Below, piece by piece: positions 14,290 through 20,960 of a stretch of 38,185 nucleotides of DNA (positions within the stretch are counted from its first letter, which is position 1; each line of letters begins with the position of its first letter). Below the pieces are notes generated by a model. The model ran no database searches. It worked only from the letters and a program-made list of their open reading frames with translations, and was not told the DNA's origin. This DNA is from a virus: the IMG/VR virus record IMGVR_UViG_3300028809_000473, positions 1 through 38,185 of that record. One strand, written 5' to 3'. Made by a program: the position numbers and the translations under genes.

Positions 14290-14496
14290 TCACCAGTCGC
14301 CGTCGAATCCGTAGTCCTCGGGCGTCTCGCCGAGGCAGACCGGACAGCAGCACCGGCAGGTGGACTCCCGCCCGGTGCAGCGACTCCACATGCAGCCGTC
14401 ACCGTGGCCCCGGCACAGGTCCCCGGCCTCCACGTACTCCCACGGGCCGAACGGGTCCGCCTCGGGGTCCCAGGCGAGAGCGGGGCGCCGAGTCAC
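14290..14496 (-). CDS. 68-aa Cys-rich protein, unknown
   Basis: Start taken as GTG 14496, which overlaps the upstream TGA (GTGA), rather than the longer open frame starting at 14523. It carries eight cysteines and one histidine between residues 27 and 52 (CRGHGDGCMWSRC, then CRCCCPVC), enough for two zinc sites in a cross-braced or knuckle arrangement. Acidic C-terminus. Probably a metal-stabilised microprotein; function unknown. Confidence 0.62.
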   Translation of the reverse strand: MTRRPALAWDPEADPFGPWEYVEAGDLCRGHGDGCMWSRCTGRESTCRCCCPVCLGETPEDYGFDGDW

Positions 14497-14834
14497 GCTG
14501 TTCGCCACATGCCCGGGTAGCACAGCGTGTGGTCGTCGCCGGGGCGCTTCTCATCCCCGCACCAGCAGGTGGTGTCGGCGGGCAGGTCCAGCGCCGTCTC
14601 CAGGTTCTCCACCGTCGCCTTGTCGTTGACGGCCCGGACGAGGCCGGACAGGTCCAGGGTCACGGTCAGGGCGACCGACGCCGTCCGGGACGCCTCGAAC
14701 CGCCCGGTGCCTCCGGGCGCGAGGGTCTTCAGGTGGGCGTCGATCAGGTCCCGCGCGGCCTCCAGCATCTCCAATGCCTCGCGGGCGGTGGCCGCGTTCC
14801 AGGTGTAGCGCGGCGGGTCGAACTGCGTTGCCAT
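14493..14834 (-). CDS. 113-aa protein with C-terminal Cys cluster
   Basis: ATG 14834 after CAAGGAAACGAGGAAGCC. N-terminal helix pair (ATAREALEMLEAARDLIDAHL), a central beta segment (SVALTVTLDLSGLV) and a C-terminal CWCGDEKRPGDDHTLC cluster suited to one zinc. It is translationally linked to the next Cys-rich gene by GTGA. Similar small helical plus zinc-cluster proteins are common in actinophages. No function assigned. Confidence 0.68.
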   Translation of the reverse strand: MATQFDPPRYTWNAATAREALEMLEAARDLIDAHLKTLAPGGTGRFEASRTASVALTVTLDLSGLVRAVNDKATVENLETALDLPADTTCWCGDEKRPGDDHTLCYPGMWRTA

Positions 14835-14863
14835 GGCTTCCTCGTTTCCTTGGTCGCAGGGAA

Positions 14864-14887
14864 GCCCCGGGCCCGACGGCCCGGGGC
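14864..14887. terminator. Intergenic hairpin, copy 1 of a repeated spacer
   Basis: GCCCCGGGCC/GGCCCGGGGC, perfect 10-bp stem. The surrounding spacer (about 14851-14890) is nearly duplicated at 15239-15277. Confidence 0.6.
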
Positions 14888-14894
14888 GGGTGGG

Positions 14895-15221
14895 TCACGG
14901 CGCCGGGAGCGGCCAGCCGCCCATGCCGGTACGGCGGTTGCTGTCGGGGCTGTCGACGTCGCGCGGCCGGTTGTCCTCCACGATCCGGCGCATCCACTCG
15001 GGCATCTCCATCACGGGCGGGAAGTGCTCCGCCGCGTTGTGGAACTCCACAGTGATGTCCACGCGGGAGACGTCCTGGCGGATGCCGTACTGGATGCGCA
15101 GGCCGTACGCCTTCCGACGGCCTCCGGTGAATGTCTTGACGACCGGCCGGTCCGGCAGGTTCACGCGGACCTCGTGGCTGATCTCCCGGACGACTGCCGT
15201 CACGTCGGTGGTCTGGCTCAT
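14895..15221 (-). CDS. 108-aa protein, unknown
   Basis: ATG 15221 after CAAGGAAACGAGGAACCG. Beta-rich: EVRVNLPDRPVVKTFTGGRR and DITVEFHNAAEHFPPV, ending in a Pro/Asn/Arg-rich tail. Basic patch GGRRKAYGLRI. No cysteine and no membrane segment. Function unknown. Confidence 0.66.
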   Translation of the reverse strand: MSQTTDVTAVVREISHEVRVNLPDRPVVKTFTGGRRKAYGLRIQYGIRQDVSRVDITVEFHNAAEHFPPVMEMPEWMRRIVEDNRPRDVDSPDSNRRTGMGGWPLPAP

Positions 15222-15250
15222 CGGTTCCTCGTTTCCTTGGTCGCAGGGAA

Positions 15251-15274
15251 GCCCCGGGCCGTCGGACCCGGGGC
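15251..15274. terminator. Intergenic hairpin, copy 2 of a repeated spacer
   Basis: GCCCCGGG/CCCGGGGC, 8-bp stem with CCGTCGGA loop; flanks match copy 1 at 14851-14890. Confidence 0.58.
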
Positions 15275-15281
15275 GGGCGGA

Positions 15282-15614
15282 TCACTCGCCGACGCTGCCG
15301 AGGTAGGCGGCGAGGTCGGTGCGCAGGCCGCCCCAGATGGCCAGGGTGTACTCGGCCGCGATGACGCGCTGCTCGTCGCCGGCCGCGCGGGCCTCGGCGA
15401 GCTTGCGCCGGAACCCCTGCTCAATGGCGTCCTCGCTCAGGCCGTCCCGCGTGCGCAGGGTGGACAGGGTGCGGGCGGCGGTGGCGAAGCCGACGGTGGC
15501 CATGTTCTGGGCGACGCCGGACGCCATGCCGTCGTCCACCACCTTGTGCAGCAGGTAGCTGTCGGCGGCCTCGCGGGCGTTCCGCAGCATCGGGCGGTCG
15601 TGGGTGTCGGTCAT
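15282..15614 (-). CDS. 110-aa helical protein, unknown
   Basis: ATG 15614 (MTDTHDRPMLRNAREAADSY) follows CAAGGAACGAGGGACCC. All-alpha with Ala-rich helices (VAQNMATVGFATAARTLSTL; EQGFRRKLAEARAAGDEQRV). No metal site. First gene after the promoter at 15652-15680, heading a five-gene unit of small unknown proteins. No function assigned. Confidence 0.68.
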   Translation of the reverse strand: MTDTHDRPMLRNAREAADSYLLHKVVDDGMASGVAQNMATVGFATAARTLSTLRTRDGLSEDAIEQGFRRKLAEARAAGDEQRVIAAEYTLAIWGGLRTDLAAYLGSVGE

Positions 15615-15651
15615 GGGTCCCTCGTTCCTTGGTCGGTCGTGCGATGACTTA

Positions 15652-15680
15652 ATTAAACCATCACTCGGCCGGTTGGACAA
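15652..15680 (-). promoter_or_regulatory. Promoter of the TTGTC/TTTAATTAA family, inside epimerase 3' end
   Basis: TTGTCC (15675-15680), 17 bp, TTTAAT (15652-15657). The -35 and spacer are within the last codons and stop of the epimerase gene. Confidence 0.75.
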
Positions 15681-16578
15681 CCCCGAGCGCGCGGCAGATG
15701 CCGTCCTCCAGCCGGACCCGGGGCCGGTGGTAGCGGTGCATCCGGGCCGGGTCGCCGACCCGGTACTCCACGCCCGCCGGCCGCCCCGGCAGCGGCTTGA
15801 CCTCCGGGGCGTACCCGGCGACCGCCGCCATCGTCCGGGCGAGATCGAGGAACGAGGTCCCCCGTCCAGTGCACAGGTTCACCGGCTCCGTCGTGCCCGC
15901 CTCGGCGACAGCGAGCGCCCCGGCCACGACGTCGTCCACGTGAATCCAGTCGCGCACCTGCGCGCCGCTGCCCCACACCTCCAACGGGTCCTCCCGGCGC
16001 AGCACCCGGCCGAGGATCGCCCGGAACGGGTACGCCTCGTCCTGGTCCTCGCCGTACCCGGAGAACGGCCGCACGACGGTCACCGGCACCCCGCTGTCGC
16101 GGAGGCGGGCGGCGAGGAGTTCGCCGGTCACCTTGGACCAGCCATACACCTGGTCCGGCTGCTGCACCACGTCCAGGTCCACGTCGTCCTCGCGCAGCCG
16201 GTAGCCGCTGCGCGCCGACCACTTCGTCTGAAACCACACCGGGTAGGCGGCGGAGCTGGAGAAGTACAGCACCCGGCCGGGCCGCGCGACGGCCGCCCAC
16301 CGGAACATCTCCGCGTCGATGCTCAGCGACTCCGCCGTGGCGAGCGGGTCGCCGTCGATGGTGGACCGGCCGCCGACGACCGCCGCGCAGTGCACGACGA
16401 GATCAAACGTCGGGGACGGCGGGTTCCGGTAGGTGAGCTGCCGTCGGAAGAAGGCCCGGCAGTCCTGCGCCGAGGACGCCTTCGTGTCCAGGCCGGTCAC
16501 GTCGTACCCGCGCCGCCTCAGCTCCGCCGCGAAATGCCTCCCGAGGAAGCCCCTGTCGCCGGTGACCAGCGCCCTCAT
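15661..16578 (-). CDS. NAD-dependent nucleotide-sugar epimerase/dehydratase (extended SDR)
   Basis: 305 residues. Rossmann motif G7-x2-G10-F-L-G13 (TGDRGFLG), VVHCAAVVGG (strand 4), FSSSAAYP and the catalytic Y145-x3-K149 (VYGWSK), then VVRPFSGYG and DWIHVDDVV, which define an extended short-chain dehydrogenase acting on NDP-sugars. Substrate cannot be read. The start overlaps the preceding glycosyltransferase stop (ATGA), so the two act together, most likely making and transferring a modified sugar. Neither gene carries the start-associated repeat common elsewhere, suggesting a later arrival in the element. Confidence 0.9.
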   Translation of the reverse strand: MRALVTGDRGFLGRHFAAELRRRGYDVTGLDTKASSAQDCRAFFRRQLTYRNPPSPTFDLVVHCAAVVGGRSTIDGDPLATAESLSIDAEMFRWAAVARPGRVLYFSSSAAYPVWFQTKWSARSGYRLREDDVDLDVVQQPDQVYGWSKVTGELLAARLRDSGVPVTVVRPFSGYGEDQDEAYPFRAILGRVLRREDPLEVWGSGAQVRDWIHVDDVVAGALAVAEAGTTEPVNLCTGRGTSFLDLARTMAAVAGYAPEVKPLPGRPAGVEYRVGDPARMHRYHRPRVRLEDGICRALGVVQPAE

Positions 16579-17297
16579 GCCGCCGCCGTCCCGTACTCCG
16601 CGCGCACGCGGCGCAGCGCCCCGGCGAGGCCCGTGCCGTCCCGGAAGTCCAGCCACGCGCGCCGGTCGGCGGCGTCGGCGTCGGGGGCGTTGACGGCCGC
16701 GTACCGCTCGTCCATGGCCGCCTTGCCCGCCGCCGGGTGCAGGTGCTCCACGACGACGTCCGGCAGGTACCGCAGGCCGCCGAGGCGCTGGCCCAGCTCC
16801 TGCCAGAAGTTGTCGACGTACAGGTGCCGCAGGACCGGCGGCGCCATGAAGCCGAGCGCCCGCACCAGCCGGGACGGCATGAACGCGGCCGTCGGCAGGG
16901 CCTCGCCCTGGAGCAGGTCGTCGCAGTAGACGACGGCCGGGCCGGGTCCGGCGAGCGCGCCGAGGACGTGCGCGTCCCACCCGGCGGTGCGCGGCAGGTG
17001 GTCGTCACCCATGAAGCCCAGCGCGCTGTACTCGCCGGCGAACCGGCCGGCCGCGTGGTTCAGGGCGGCCGACATGCCGGTGCCGCCCTCGCCGTCGTGG
17101 ACGGTCAGGTGCGCGATCTCGCCGACCCCCGCGCGCTCCCGGTAGCCGGGGAGTTCGGGGTCGTCGGCGTCCACGACGAAGATCAGGGCTGCGTTGAGGG
17201 AACCTGTGTCGGTGAACGCCTGTTGGAGACGGGCGGCGTTTCGCGGCCGTCCCCGCGTGGGGACGAGGACCGCCAGGGGCGGGGTGGTCTGCGTCAT
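16575..17297 (-). CDS. Family 2-like glycosyltransferase
   Basis: 240 residues from ATG 17297; a GTG at 17330 is an alternative. The N-terminus LAVLVPTRGRPRNAARLQQA is the GT-A nucleotide-binding start, and GFMGDDHLPRTAGWD (GDDH at 97-100) provides the D-x-D-type metal site. The middle (AVVYCDDLL, LPTAAFMPSRLVRALG) fits the acceptor side. No transmembrane segment, so the enzyme is cytosolic. No member of the TTGTC promoter family precedes it; a terminator hairpin is 68 bp upstream. The acceptor (cell surface, protein or DNA) is unknown. Confidence 0.82.
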   Translation of the reverse strand: MTQTTPPLAVLVPTRGRPRNAARLQQAFTDTGSLNAALIFVVDADDPELPGYRERAGVGEIAHLTVHDGEGGTGMSAALNHAAGRFAGEYSALGFMGDDHLPRTAGWDAHVLGALAGPGPAVVYCDDLLQGEALPTAAFMPSRLVRALGFMAPPVLRHLYVDNFWQELGQRLGGLRYLPDVVVEHLHPAAGKAAMDERYAAVNAPDADAADRRAWLDFRDGTGLAGALRRVRAEYGTAAA

Positions 17298-17368
17298 GCG
17301 CCGGACCGTACCGAGGATTCGCTGAATCACCGCACCGGTCGCTGCGCTCCCGGGCTCACCGGCGCGAC

Positions 17369-17400
17369 GAAGCCCCGGGCCGCGAGGGCTCCGGGGCTTC
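17369..17400. terminator. Terminator of the 241-aa gene
   Basis: GAAGCCCCGG (17369-17378) pairs with CCGGGGCTTC (17391-17400). Confidence 0.75.
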
Positions 17401-17414
17401 GGTCGGTCGGCGGG

Positions 17415-18140
17415 TCAGACGGTGGCCGGCTGCGGCGCGCGGTCCGTCTTGTAGGCGAAGAACCGGCGCACCTCGTCGCGGGTGAAGCGGTTCGTCCACC
17501 CGTCGTCGGACTGGGCGATGATGCCGCCGCGCTCGACCACGAGGACCGTGAAGCGGTCCCAGTGCCCGGAGGCGATGCCGTCCTTCACCAGCCGGTCGCC
17601 GACGCCGACCGGGACCTGGACGCTGCCACCGGTGAAGCGCGTGTACCTGATGAACACCCCGGGCGTACCCTCCGGGACGACCCCGGCCCGCGCGGTGAGG
17701 TCGTCCGTCAGGTGTTCCTGGATCAGGTCGTACAGCGGCTCGGTGCGGTAGTGGTTCTCCGGGTCGTACACGCCCCGGGCCAGCCGCTCGAACACCGGCC
17801 GCAGCTCCCCGCTGTCCGGGGCGAGGTGGACGAAGGCCAGCCGCAGCGCCTCGTTGTCCAGCGGCGGCACGTAGCCGCGCCGGTCGGCGTCGGCGATGAC
17901 CGCGTCCGGGCACTGGCGGGCGAGGTCCGCCGGGTGGGTCTTCTCGCCGGCGACGGCGGCCATGCAGCCGGGGCAGGTCAGCGCGTCCTCGGTGAGCCGG
18001 GCCGGGTCCAGCTTCTCGTAGTGGCGGACGACGGCGTAGCGGCCGGCGTCGCACGCGACGTCGATGAAGAACCCGGTGTGCGAGTTGAGCAGGCCCTGGT
18101 GGACGGTGCCCGCGTGGCCGGTGACGTTGCGACGGTCCAT
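17415..18140 (-). CDS. 241-aa protein with CPGC motif, unknown
   Basis: Single-gene unit between the promoter at 18178-18207 and the terminator at 17369-17400; ATG 18140 after CAAGGAACGAGGGACC. N-terminal alpha/beta region, a CPGCMAAV at about 56-63, then a long mixed region and a C-terminus with many aromatic and charged residues (WDRFTVLVVERGGIIAQSDD; RDEVRRFFAYKTD). The second half is beta-rich. No enzyme signature seen. Confidence 0.72.
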   Translation of the reverse strand: MDRRNVTGHAGTVHQGLLNSHTGFFIDVACDAGRYAVVRHYEKLDPARLTEDALTCPGCMAAVAGEKTHPADLARQCPDAVIADADRRGYVPPLDNEALRLAFVHLAPDSGELRPVFERLARGVYDPENHYRTEPLYDLIQEHLTDDLTARAGVVPEGTPGVFIRYTRFTGGSVQVPVGVGDRLVKDGIASGHWDRFTVLVVERGGIIAQSDDGWTNRFTRDEVRRFFAYKTDRAPQPATV

Positions 18141-18177
18141 GGTCCCTCGTTCCTTGGTCGGTGTTGCTGATGAATTG

Positions 18178-18207
18178 ATTAAATCATAGGTGTTCCGAAG
18201 GGGACAA
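18178..18207 (-). promoter_or_regulatory. Promoter of the TTGTC/TTTAATTAA family
   Basis: TTGTCC (18202-18207), 18 bp, TTTAAT (18178-18183). Confidence 0.75.
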
Positions 18208-18223
18208 CCCCGGAGACGACGAG

Positions 18224-18251
18224 AGCCCCGGAACCATACGGCTCCGGGGCT
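18224..18251. terminator. Terminator of the RapZ-C-like unit
   Basis: AGCCCCGGA (18224-18232) pairs with TCCGGGGCT (18243-18251). Confidence 0.72.
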
Positions 18252-18272
18252 GTGCGACCAACCGGCCGGCGG

Positions 18273-18668
18273 TCAGCGGGCGATGACGGGGCGGTGCAGG
18301 TCGCGGTGCTCCACGGTGACCACGTGGCCCCGACGGCGCAGGCGTCGGGCGAGGACGTTGGCGGCGACGGCGGAGCGGTGACGGCCGCCGGTGCAGCCGA
18401 CCGCGACGACGGTGTCCCGGGCGGACGGGCCGGCGTCGTACGCCCGGACGGCGCGCACCGTGGCGGCCAGCAGGGCCTTGACGCCCGGCGTGCCGAGCAC
18501 GGCACGGCGCACCGTGCGGTCTGCGGCGGTCAGCTCGCGCATGGCCGGGCTGACGTGCGGGTCCCGGAAGTGGGCCCGCAGGTCCAGGGTCAGGTGGGCG
18601 GCCGGGGCGTCGCCGTGGCCGTAGCCGAAGGAGACGATCCGGACGGCGCCGGGGCGGGGCTTGGTCAT
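18273..18668 (-). CDS. Stand-alone RapZ C-terminal domain-like protein
   Basis: 131 residues. VRIVSFGYGHGDAPAAHLTLDLRAHFRDP matches the RapZ-C start (FGFKYG.P..AD...D.R...NP, quoted by its parts), and VVAVGCTGGRHRSAVAANVLA followed by VEHRDL matches its most conserved block (GCTGGxHRSV...HRD). Full RapZ proteins are RNase adaptors with an N-terminal P-loop kinase domain; that domain is absent here. In enterobacteria the C-terminal domain binds small RNAs and a metabolite. A stand-alone copy on a mobile element could bind RNA or a nucleotide. Identification is good, function inferred. Confidence 0.82.
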   Translation of the reverse strand: MTKPRPGAVRIVSFGYGHGDAPAAHLTLDLRAHFRDPHVSPAMRELTAADRTVRRAVLGTPGVKALLAATVRAVRAYDAGPSARDTVVAVGCTGGRHRSAVAANVLARRLRRRGHVVTVEHRDLHRPVIAR

Positions 18669-18670
18669 GG

Positions 18671-18901
18671 TCACCAGTCCCCGAAGGTGCAGACAGGCCC
18701 GCACGCGCCGCGTTCGTGCGGGCCGCCCGGAGCGAAGTGGTTCGAGACCTCGGCGTCGGTCGGGTAGCCGCCGGTGCGCCCCCTCTCCGTCCGGCCGTTG
18801 CCCCAGCGGACCGGCGCGGCACCTGCCTTCAGCTCGTCGCAGCGCGGGCAGCCGTCGAACTTCTGGCCGAAGCGCGGAGCGTGGTTGTGCTTCGTGGTCA
18901 T
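18671..18901 (-). CDS. 76-aa zinc-binding-type protein, unknown
   Basis: ATG 18901 after CAAGGAACGAGGAAGCG. CPRCDELKAG near residue 18 and CGPVC near the C-terminus give two Cys pairs, with His residues at 5, 7 and 55. The middle is Gly/Arg-rich. It ends two bases before the RapZ-C-like start, so the two are likely co-translated. No family recognised. Confidence 0.65.
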   Translation of the reverse strand: MTTKHNHAPRFGQKFDGCPRCDELKAGAAPVRWGNGRTERGRTGGYPTDAEVSNHFAPGGPHERGACGPVCTFGDW

Positions 18902-18919
18902 CGCTTCCTCGTTCCTTGG

Positions 18920-19519
18920 TCAGGCGGGCGGGTTGTTGTCGATGCCGAGCAGGCCGCACATCGCGTCGCCGGTGTACTCGGCGAAGTCGGTGAAGTGTCC
19001 GAGGCCGCGCAGGAGCAGCGGCCACACGTCGCTCAGGATCTCGTCGGCCGCGTTCTGGAACCGGCGGTAGTCGTTCGGTCCACCGTCAAACGTGATCGTC
19101 GGGTCAGCCTCCAACGCTGCCCGGCGGTCCGACTCGCCCTGGAGTTCCCCGCACACGGCGCGGCCCGGGGTCCACAGACCCTGTTCGCGGAGCCAGATGT
19201 CGTAGGCCCGTTCCCCGGCGGCGCCGCCGACGAGGACGGGACGCGCCGTGTCGCCGTCCGGGTGGACGAAGGAGACGGCGCCGCTCGGGATGACGTTGCC
19301 GGGGTCTTCCCGGACGGAGATGCGGGCCATCCGGGCGCCCAGCCTCCAGTTGACGAGGAAGTGCCCGAGTTCATGGGCTGCGACCCCCTGGAGGTGTTGC
19401 GCGGGGGTGAAGTCGGCGACTTCGCCCAATGCCCCAGCCCCGGTGAAGAAGGTACGTGTGGGGAAGGCCGTCCGCACGGCCCCGTCGGGGTCCGCCACTC
19501 CGATGTTCGTGTGCCACAT
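18920..19519 (-). CDS. M41-like metallopeptidase (FtsH protease-domain type)
   Basis: 199 residues. GVAAHELGHFLVNWRLG holds the zinc motif HELGH (49-53). VLVGGAAGERAYDIW (96-110) corresponds to the LLGGRAAEE helix of FtsH-family M41 peptidases, and FDGGPNDYRRFQNAADEIL (144-162) to the GASNDL motif that gives the third zinc ligand, here D150. There is no AAA+ ATPase and no membrane helix, so it is a detached protease domain. It might cut small or unfolded substrates or be paired with a host unfoldase. ATG 19519 follows a perfect start-associated sequence. Confidence 0.82.
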   Translation of the reverse strand: MWHTNIGVADPDGAVRTAFPTRTFFTGAGALGEVADFTPAQHLQGVAAHELGHFLVNWRLGARMARISVREDPGNVIPSGAVSFVHPDGDTARPVLVGGAAGERAYDIWLREQGLWTPGRAVCGELQGESDRRAALEADPTITFDGGPNDYRRFQNAADEILSDVWPLLLRGLGHFTDFAEYTGDAMCGLLGIDNNPPA

Positions 19520-19560
19520 GGTCGGTTCCTCGTTCCTTGGTCCGTGGTTCCGATGAATTA

Positions 19561-19590
19561 ACTAAACCATAGGCGTCCGTCGGCCCGCAA
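19561..19590 (-). promoter_or_regulatory. Promoter of the TTGTC/TTTAATTAA family (TTTAGT variant)
   Basis: TTGCGG (19585-19590), 18 bp, TTTAGT (19561-19566) with GTTAATTC after it; drives the metallopeptidase, zinc protein and RapZ-C-like genes. Confidence 0.68.
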
Positions 19591-19603
19591 CCCCGAACGC
19601 GAA

Positions 19604-19634
19604 GAACCCCGGAGACTCAGGGTCTCCGGGGTTC
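19604..19634. terminator. Terminator of the His-rich membrane protein gene
   Basis: GAACCCCGGAGAC (19604-19616) pairs with GTCTCCGGGGTTC (19622-19634), a perfect 13-bp stem. Confidence 0.78.
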
Positions 19635-19657
19635 AGCCGCAGGCGGCGCCATTGTGA

Positions 19658-20077
19658 TCACCGCCTCCGGTGCGTGCCCTTCGCGGCCAGCGCCTCCGCC
19701 TTGGCCTTCGCCTCGACGGCGCCGGCGTGGGAGTTGATGATGTGCGCGACCACCAGGCCGAGCAGCACCAGCGCGGCCAGCACCACCACGGCGATGACCA
19801 TCACCGTGGCCAGCACCAGCGCGCACAGCGTCAGGACGACGCAGGCGAGCAGCGCCGCGTACAGCCACGGGATCATCTTCTCCGCCGCCGTCCGCTCCGG
19901 GCCCTGGTGCACGATCGCCCCGGCGGGGACGGCCGGCGCGGCCTCGTAATGGTGGTGGACGTGGACGTGAACCCCGCCGTCGGCCGCAGCCTGCGCCGCC
20001 GTCGGGTTGGCCCGCAGGTACTCCAGCAGCTCGCCGGGGACGGGGGTATGCCTCCGCTCTATCTCCATGGTCATCAT
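19658..20077 (-). CDS. His-rich membrane protein of plasmid spread/transfer type
   Basis: 139 residues. A soluble N-terminus with GGVHVHVHHHYEAAPAVPAG (about 34-53) is followed by two long hydrophobic helices between 70 and 112 and a basic C-terminus (EAKAKAEALAAKGTHRRR). Proteins with an HVHVHHHY patch before two helices are, as I recall, found in Streptomyces plasmids and integrative conjugative elements near tra/spd genes (DUF6251-like). Likely a mycelial membrane protein of the spread system. ATG 20077 (a second ATG two codons in) follows AAGGAATCAAGGAATG. Confidence 0.7.
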   Translation of the reverse strand: MMTMEIERRHTPVPGELLEYLRANPTAAQAAADGGVHVHVHHHYEAAPAVPAGAIVHQGPERTAAEKMIPWLYAALLACVVLTLCALVLATVMVIAVVVLAALVLLGLVVAHIINSHAGAVEAKAKAEALAAKGTHRRR

Positions 20078-20123
20078 TCCTTGATTCCTTGGGCAGAAGG
20101 GCCCCGGCAGGGGCCCCGAATTA

Positions 20124-20152
20124 GTTGTACCACGGCCGTGAGCGGCCCAATC
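20124..20152 (-). promoter_or_regulatory. Weak member of the promoter family
   Basis: TACAAC (20124-20129) followed by TAATTC aligns with the family -10; the element 17 bp upstream is GATTGG, a poor -35. Would drive the His-rich membrane protein. Confidence 0.45.
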
Positions 20153-20166
20153 AGGCGGCTAACGAC

Positions 20167-20198
20167 GAAGCCCCGGGCCGTTGCGGCTCCGGGGCTTC
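20167..20198. terminator. Terminator of the 67-aa gene
   Basis: GAAGCCCCGG (20167-20176) pairs with CCGGGGCTTC (20189-20198). Confidence 0.75.
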
Positions 20199-20222
20199 GG
20201 GGCTTCGGGTCGTGCGGTGCGG

Positions 20223-20426
20223 TCAGGCACCGGAGGCCAGGAACGCCTTGCGCTGGAACAGTCGGAGCGCGTCGCCCCGGTTGCGGGTGGGCCGCGAGAC
20301 GCGGTCACCCTGGCGGACCCGGTGCCACGTGCCCGGAACGCCCATCGTCCCGTGGTCGTCGGCGGCGACCTCCAGCGCGACTCCCGAGCGAAGCGTCTCG
20401 ACGGTCCAGTTCATCAGTTCCTCCAT
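20223..20426 (-). CDS. 67-aa protein, unknown
   Basis: ATG 20426 (MEELMNWTVETLRSGVALEV); an ATG four codons later is possible. Compact, basic, beta-rich (GTWHRVRQGDRVSRPTRNRG). It forms a single-gene unit between the promoter at 20447-20475 and the terminator at 20167-20198. The promoter is close to the start codon, leaving a very short leader. Unknown function; possibly a small DNA-binding or regulatory protein of the transfer block. Confidence 0.62.
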   Translation of the reverse strand: MEELMNWTVETLRSGVALEVAADDHGTMGVPGTWHRVRQGDRVSRPTRNRGDALRLFQRKAFLASGA

Positions 20427-20446
20427 CAGCCGGTCTCGATGAATTA

Positions 20447-20475
20447 ACTAAACCATAGGTTCTGCCGCTGCACAA
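20447..20475 (-). promoter_or_regulatory. Promoter of the TTGTC/TTTAATTAA family (TTTAGT variant)
   Basis: TTGTGC (20470-20475), 17 bp, TTTAGT (20447-20452); starts just beyond the 3' end of the 149-aa gene. Confidence 0.68.
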
Positions 20476-20478
20476 CCC

Positions 20479-20928
20479 CTACGCGGCGAACCGGTAGCCG
20501 GCCTGCCCGCCCCGGGTGTCGTCGACCAGCACGCCCTCCGCCACCCGGGCCTTGAGCCACATATAGACCCACGGGCGGGACCGGCCGGTCATGGCGGGGA
20601 TGTCCTTGAAGTGACGCGGCACCACCCGCTCGATGCCCCGGGCCCGGAGGGCGGCGAGCCGTTCGGCGGCGAGGCGTTCGGCTTCCACCCGCGTCGGCCG
20701 GGGACGGCTGTCCTCGTGCACCGTGTCCGGCGGCGCGGCGACGGCGGCCAGGCTTCCCGGACTGCGGCTCGCGGCGGCCTCCCGCCGGGCGAGACGGAGG
20801 GAGCCCTGAAGCATCCCGGGGACGACTTCCGAGGCGACTTCCAGGCTGTGCAGGACGCACAGCGGGACGGGCTTGAGGATGACGGGCGAGGCGTCGCAAC
20901 GGGCGGCGCAGCGAGTGTTCCTGCTCAT
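20479..20928 (-). CDS. Winged-helix protein of the transfer block
   Basis: 149 residues from ATG 20928. N-terminal Cys/His residues (CAARCDASPVILKPVPLCVLH) could form a zinc site. The C-terminus RHFKDIPAMTGRSRPWVYMWLKARVAEGVL is a winged helix nearly the same as that at the end of the TraB-like pump (quoted by parts: DIPAMTGRSRPWVY versus DIPGLVGRSRGWVY). It lies downstream of the pump gene, across a 277-bp repeat-rich spacer. Possibly a regulator or a DNA-recognition partner binding the same repeats as the pump. Confidence 0.72.
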   Translation of the reverse strand: MSRNTRCAARCDASPVILKPVPLCVLHSLEVASEVVPGMLQGSLRLARREAAASRSPGSLAAVAAPPDTVHEDSRPRPTRVEAERLAAERLAALRARGIERVVPRHFKDIPAMTGRSRPWVYMWLKARVAEGVLVDDTRGGQAGYRFAA

Positions 20929-20960
20929 GTCAGTGATCCTTTGTCAGAGTTCCTTGGTCG

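Noticed and set aside
14851-15277. Duplicated spacer hairpins as a mobile element footprint
   Set aside because: The copies are about 40 bp, lack target duplications and fit repeated terminators between small genes.
97-20460. TTAATTAA boxes as attachment sites or telomere repeats
   Set aside because: Each has a matching TTGTC box at 17-18 bp and lies before a start codon, which fits promoters; no integrase or terminal palindrome set is present.
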